From Pseudolactococcus piscium (GTDB lineage: Bacteria > Bacillota > Bacilli > Lactobacillales > Streptococcaceae), in contig NZ_JXJW01000002.1 of assembly GCF_002441695.1 (NCBI RefSeq), positions 1 to 64,000 on the forward strand: 64,000 bases of DNA, in the 5' to 3' direction. Shown here one piece after another: positions 61,560-64,000 of this stretch (positions are counted from its first letter, which is position 1; every line of letters starts with the position of its first letter). Made by a program: the position numbers and the translations under genes. The notes beneath the pieces are model-generated. The model was not told the DNA's origin, ran no database searches, and saw nothing but the letters and a program-made list of their open reading frames with translations.

Positions 61560-62735
61560 TTAGCTTCTCTTTGTTTCAAAATCACTAATACAATGAACGA
61601 AATGACACCCAATGCAATTAATGCAATACCATTGATTGCATTGGGTGTTTGCAGCTTGTTGATTGTGGAACATTTTAGATAAGCCATTGTTGATGATAGG
61701 TGATAGAAAGACGCCTAAGTTTACACCCACCAAGTAAAGTGAAGTTGCAAGGGTAATGGAATTTTTAGGCGCAACCTTCCCGACTAGCATGAAGAGAAAT
61801 GGTGCAGCCATACTATAAAATAAGCCAGAGGCAATCGTGCCCAGCATGACCATTGTAACTGAGTGTGAGAAAAGGATGATGATAAAGCCTAAACCCATGC
61901 CAGTTAAGCCAATTGGCAAAACCCATTGTTTTAACAGTTTATAAATCTTACCATATAATAACCCGACGCCAATACCGACCATCGTGATCGTACTTAGCGT
62001 TTTAGCAGCATCTTCTGGTTTACCAATGCCAGTCTCTACTAAAAATGTGGCTGATTTTAGCATGATGACAAAGAATAGAGAAAAGATGATAAATGCAAAG
62101 GCCAACATACCTATTGTTGCTAGATTGATTGATTCTTTAGCATGTTTCTTTTCTTCAACTTTTTCAGTTGTTTCAAATTCGCTTTCGGGAATTTTCACAA
62201 AGAGTGCAAATAAAACAAGGGGTAATAAGGTGAGCAAATAGGCTAAAAATGAGGTATGCCAACCAAATTTTGTCAGATGACCGACGATCAAGGTCATAGT
62301 CGTACTCCCAATAAAACTCAGTGCTGATTGAAAGCCCATTAGGCTAGCTTGCTCATCACCACTATAAAGTTGTGTAATCAAGCTGACAGCCAAAGCATTA
62401 TACATGCCGATACCGACACCAAAAAAGAAACGGGCCATTAAAATTAAGTAATAATTATCAACAAATACTGGAATGAGACCAGATATTAATGCGATACTTA
62501 GGCCAAGTAAAACAGTATTTCTTCTGCCAATCATTTTTAAAACGACGTTACTTAATAGCACAAATAGTAAAATCCCAAAGTTTGGAATTGTTGCAATTAA
62601 TTCAATCGCTGATGTACTTTGGTTGGCAAATGACGCGTGTATCAATGGGATTAAAGAAGACGCAGCTGGTCCTCCTGCAATGACCATTGATATTGATAAA
62701 AGTGATACTTTAAAAATGAAACTTTTTTTATTCAT
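61560..62735 (-). CDS. Major facilitator superfamily transporter with a 3' frameshift
   Basis: 391 residues as read. ATG at 62735 with GGAGGG upstream. Twelve-segment MFS layout, with RFFFGVGIGMYNALAVSLITQLY. The last part is odd: after HNQQAANTQ (about residue 355) the product turns cysteine- and histidine-rich (CNQWYCINCIGCHF). One base shifted gives NAINGIALIALGVISFIVLVILKQ, a good final membrane segment ending at 61544. So one extra G in the GGG run at 61643-61645 has shifted the frame; it may be a real mutation or a sequencing error. Substrate unknown; cre box upstream and AraC regulator beside it suggest a sugar-type substrate. Confidence 0.85.
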   Translation of the reverse strand: MNKKSFIFKVSLLSISMVIAGGPAASSLIPLIHASFANQSTSAIELIATIPNFGILLFVLLSNVVLKMIGRRNTVLLGLSIALISGLIPVFVDNYYLILMARFFFGVGIGMYNALAVSLITQLYSGDEQASLMGFQSALSFIGSTTMTLIVGHLTKFGWHTSFLAYLLTLLPLVLFALFVKIPESEFETTEKVEEKKHAKESINLATIGMLAFAFIIFSLFFVIMLKSATFLVETGIGKPEDAAKTLSTITMVGIGVGLLYGKIYKLLKQWVLPIGLTGMGLGFIIILFSHSVTMVMLGTIASGLFYSMAAPFLFMLVGKVAPKNSITLATSLYLVGVNLGVFLSPIINNGLSKMFHNQQAANTQCNQWYCINCIGCHFVHCISDFETKRS

Positions 62736-62751
62736 GATTTCCCTCCAGTAA

Positions 62752-62767
62752 TTGTAATCGGTTACAA
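62752..62767. promoter_or_regulatory. cre box upstream of the MFS-esterase operon
   Basis: TTGTAATCGGTTACAA: a full match to the cre consensus WTGNAANCGNWNNCA and a nearly perfect palindrome. It lies 17 nt before the ATG (minus strand), so CcpA should repress or roadblock the operon. Confidence 0.8.
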
Positions 62768-62906
62768 GATAAGTTTATCACTGATTCAAATTTAAAAGAG
62801 GCGTTTTTTAATCCAAAAAAGAGGCATTTTTGACCCTCTATTCCCTCGTTTGAGTAAAACATTAGCGCTATGAGTTGATAAAGAAGTCATTTTTGGCCTT
62901 TTTTGA

Positions 62907-63752
62907 TTATCTTTTATTCTCTATTTGATATTTTTTAGGCGTCGTTTCAAATACTGTCTCAAAAGCCTTTCTAAAAGATTTTTCATTGGGAAAGCCAACA
63001 TCTTCAGATATGATGTGTGTCGGTTTATCCGTAAACAGTAATAAGCGTTGTGCCTGACTGACACGGACAAGTTGCAGATACTTTAAAACAGACATACCAA
63101 GTGTTTTCTTGAAGAATTTACTGAGATAGTTTGTACTCAGATGAAATTGCTTAGCAATGAGGTCAATCGATAAGGAATCAGCATAATGTTCCTGAATAAA
63201 AGATAAAATCGGTTGAATTCTCCCTAAATTTCGGTTGTAGATGTTGGAATTTGCTAATTGTCCTTTTTCAACTAACCAGGATTGAGATAGGAGTAAAACG
63301 ATTGTATAAATCAATTGATTAATTTGGATAACAAATAAGTCAGTTGGTTCAGCCACTGCTAGCTGATAGAAATCATCCAGTATTTTTCTAAGCGCTATTG
63401 CCCCAGGAGACGCTTTATCAGTTAAATTGATAAATTTTTTCTTGTCAAAATCTGGAATCAATTGATTTAGAAAATGATAAGGAAATTGAATTGGTAACGC
63501 TTTCAATTCAGGGCAAGGATTAGCAATTGAGCTATGAATTTCGGCTGAATTAACCACAAAAATACTCCCTGGTTCACAGTGATGTGTCAGATTGTTTATG
63601 GTAAAACTAGTCACTTCACCAGCATAAATATAGGTGATTTCAACCGATGTATGCCAATGAGGTGGCACGACCCCTACAGCATTCAGAGTATCATGTGTAA
63701 TCCAATTAACTGGGATAGTTGGATTGGTATATGCAATTAATTCATGTTTCAC
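62907..63752 (-). CDS. AraC-family regulator with cupin-like sensor domain
   Basis: 281 residues. N-terminal AraC-binding cupin (PPHWHTSVEITYIYAGEVTSF, EPGSIFVVNSAEIHSS) and C-terminal double HTH (IDLIAKQFHLSTNYLSKFFKKTLGMSVLKYLQLVRVSQAQRLLL, THIISEDVGFPNEKSFRKAFETVFETTPKKYQ). Typical regulator of sugar utilisation. It is upstream of, and in line with, the MFS-esterase pair, so it probably controls them. Confidence 0.92.
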   Translation of the reverse strand: MKHELIAYTNPTIPVNWITHDTLNAVGVVPPHWHTSVEITYIYAGEVTSFTINNLTHHCEPGSIFVVNSAEIHSSIANPCPELKALPIQFPYHFLNQLIPDFDKKKFINLTDKASPGAIALRKILDDFYQLAVAEPTDLFVIQINQLIYTIVLLLSQSWLVEKGQLANSNIYNRNLGRIQPILSFIQEHYADSLSIDLIAKQFHLSTNYLSKFFKKTLGMSVLKYLQLVRVSQAQRLLLFTDKPTHIISEDVGFPNEKSFRKAFETVFETTPKKYQIENKR

Positions 63753-63776
63753 TGTCTGGTTCCTTTGCTTTTTGAT

Positions 63777-63790
63777 TAGTCATATGACTA
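63777..63790. promoter_or_regulatory. 14-bp palindrome at the AraC-regulator promoter
   Basis: TAGTCATATGACTA is a perfect palindrome next to a minus-strand TATACT (63797-63792). It may be an operator at the transcription start of the regulator. Confidence 0.5.
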
Positions 63791-63883
63791 TAGTATAGCA
63801 GAACACGCTTTAATTAGTAGCGAAATATATAAAAGCTTATCGAATTTAACTAGCAGGTGAATAAGAAATCAAAGTGATGAAAC

Positions 63884-63919
63884 AAATTGGTGGACAGCAA
63901 GCGAGCTGTCCATCAATTT
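63884..63919. terminator. Terminator-like hairpin near the right edge
   Basis: AAATTGGTGGACAGC (63884-63898)/GCTGTCCATCAATTT (63905-63919), one mismatch or G-T, loop AAGCGA. No long T-run; direction uncertain. The rest of 63753-64000 has no clear gene. Confidence 0.45.
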
Positions 63920-63951
63920 CTTGCTATCCTGAGTTAATAAGGTCTGGCATA

Positions 63952-64000
63952 ATGAAAACAGATACGTATTCAAGCCTTGAAAATAGGGTGTATCGGCTAA
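63952..64000 (+). CDS. Possible start of a gene cut by the right edge
   Basis: ATG 63952 opens a frame (MKTDTYSSLENRVYRL) that is still open at the window edge. TGGCATAAT at 63945 could be its -10, but would overlap the ATG. Sixteen codons are too few to decide. Confidence 0.2.
   Translation, partial: MKTDTYSSLENRVYRL

Noticed and set aside
61560-61640. Cys/His-rich tail of the MFS protein as a metal-binding domain
   Set aside because: The adjacent frame gives a normal final membrane segment, so the tail is a frameshift product.
1-64000. CRISPR arrays, tRNA or rRNA genes, insertion sequences
   Set aside because: No regular spacer-repeat array, no rRNA-like or tRNA-like stretch and no transposase frame were recognised by eye.

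Overview
The window looks like chromosomal DNA from a low-GC Gram-positive coccus of the Streptococcaceae, most probably a Lactococcus or Pseudolactococcus relative. Reasons: the HAD-ftsY pair, a secG-rnr-smpB run, a LiaFSR (CesSR-type) cell-envelope stress operon, a DUF4059-trxB pair, a pst locus with two tandem phosphate-binding lipoproteins and two PstB ATPases, a tributyrin-esterase-like gene, cre-like boxes, a CodY-like box, and strong TTGNNN/TATAAT promoters with 17-nt spacers. The species is inferred from gene content and was not tested.

Region 1 (1-5397) is the right-hand part of an integrated mobile element, probably a phage satellite or similar replicating island. It holds a prim-pol primase cut by the left edge, a D5/P4-type primase-helicase, an iteron cluster flanked by an inverted repeat (candidate origin), coiled-coil proteins, a 57-residue zinc-finger protein, a small DNA-binding protein and an ArpU-like regulator. 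It ends in repeats that look like integrase arm sites. No capsid or tail genes are visible.

Region 2 (5398-19365) is housekeeping: HAD phosphatase, ftsY, prs, a PucR-type HTH protein, leuS, a HesB-like protein, gltBD (glutamate synthase, with a CodY-like box at its promoter) and a SufT/MIP18-type protein.

Region 3 (19366-22244) is an accessory cassette bounded by two identical 32-bp terminator copies. It contains a membrane-anchored protein, a lipase-fold protein with a helical C-terminal half (like the reversed-LXG type VII secretion lipases), a decayed small helical gene and an intact small helical gene. A cre-like box lies between the -35 and -10 of its promoter. This is the best candidate in the window for a little-described system, probably a secreted phospholipase toxin with partner and immunity proteins.

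Region 4 (22245-31469) has an ABC exporter (ATPase plus two permeases), a convergent GHKL kinase/LytTR regulator pair, liaFSR, a second HAD phosphatase, a cyclophilin, an S1-domain protein and a DedA/VTT membrane protein. Region 5 (31470-43585) has a YfhO-like membrane protein, a MupG-like gene under a cre box, a polar amino acid ABC importer, trxB, secG, rnr and smpB. Region 6 (43586-54400) is nutrient uptake: a FecCD-type iron/siderophore or heme importer with a flavin reductase, then pstSS-C-A-B-B-phoU under PHO-box-like 11-bp repeats.

Region 7 (54401-64000) has an AraC-type regulator, a five-gene exopolysaccharide operon (UDP-GlcNAc 2-epimerase, degenerate GGDEF membrane protein, 48-residue membrane peptide, GT2 synthase, GH8 hydrolase) resembling the Bacillus yda locus, and an esterase/MFS/AraC group in which the MFS gene carries a 3' frameshift. 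Several genes (5398, 26526, 28886, 34286) have a -10 element only 6-8 nt before ATG and no usable Shine-Dalgarno, so they may be translated from leaderless mRNAs.
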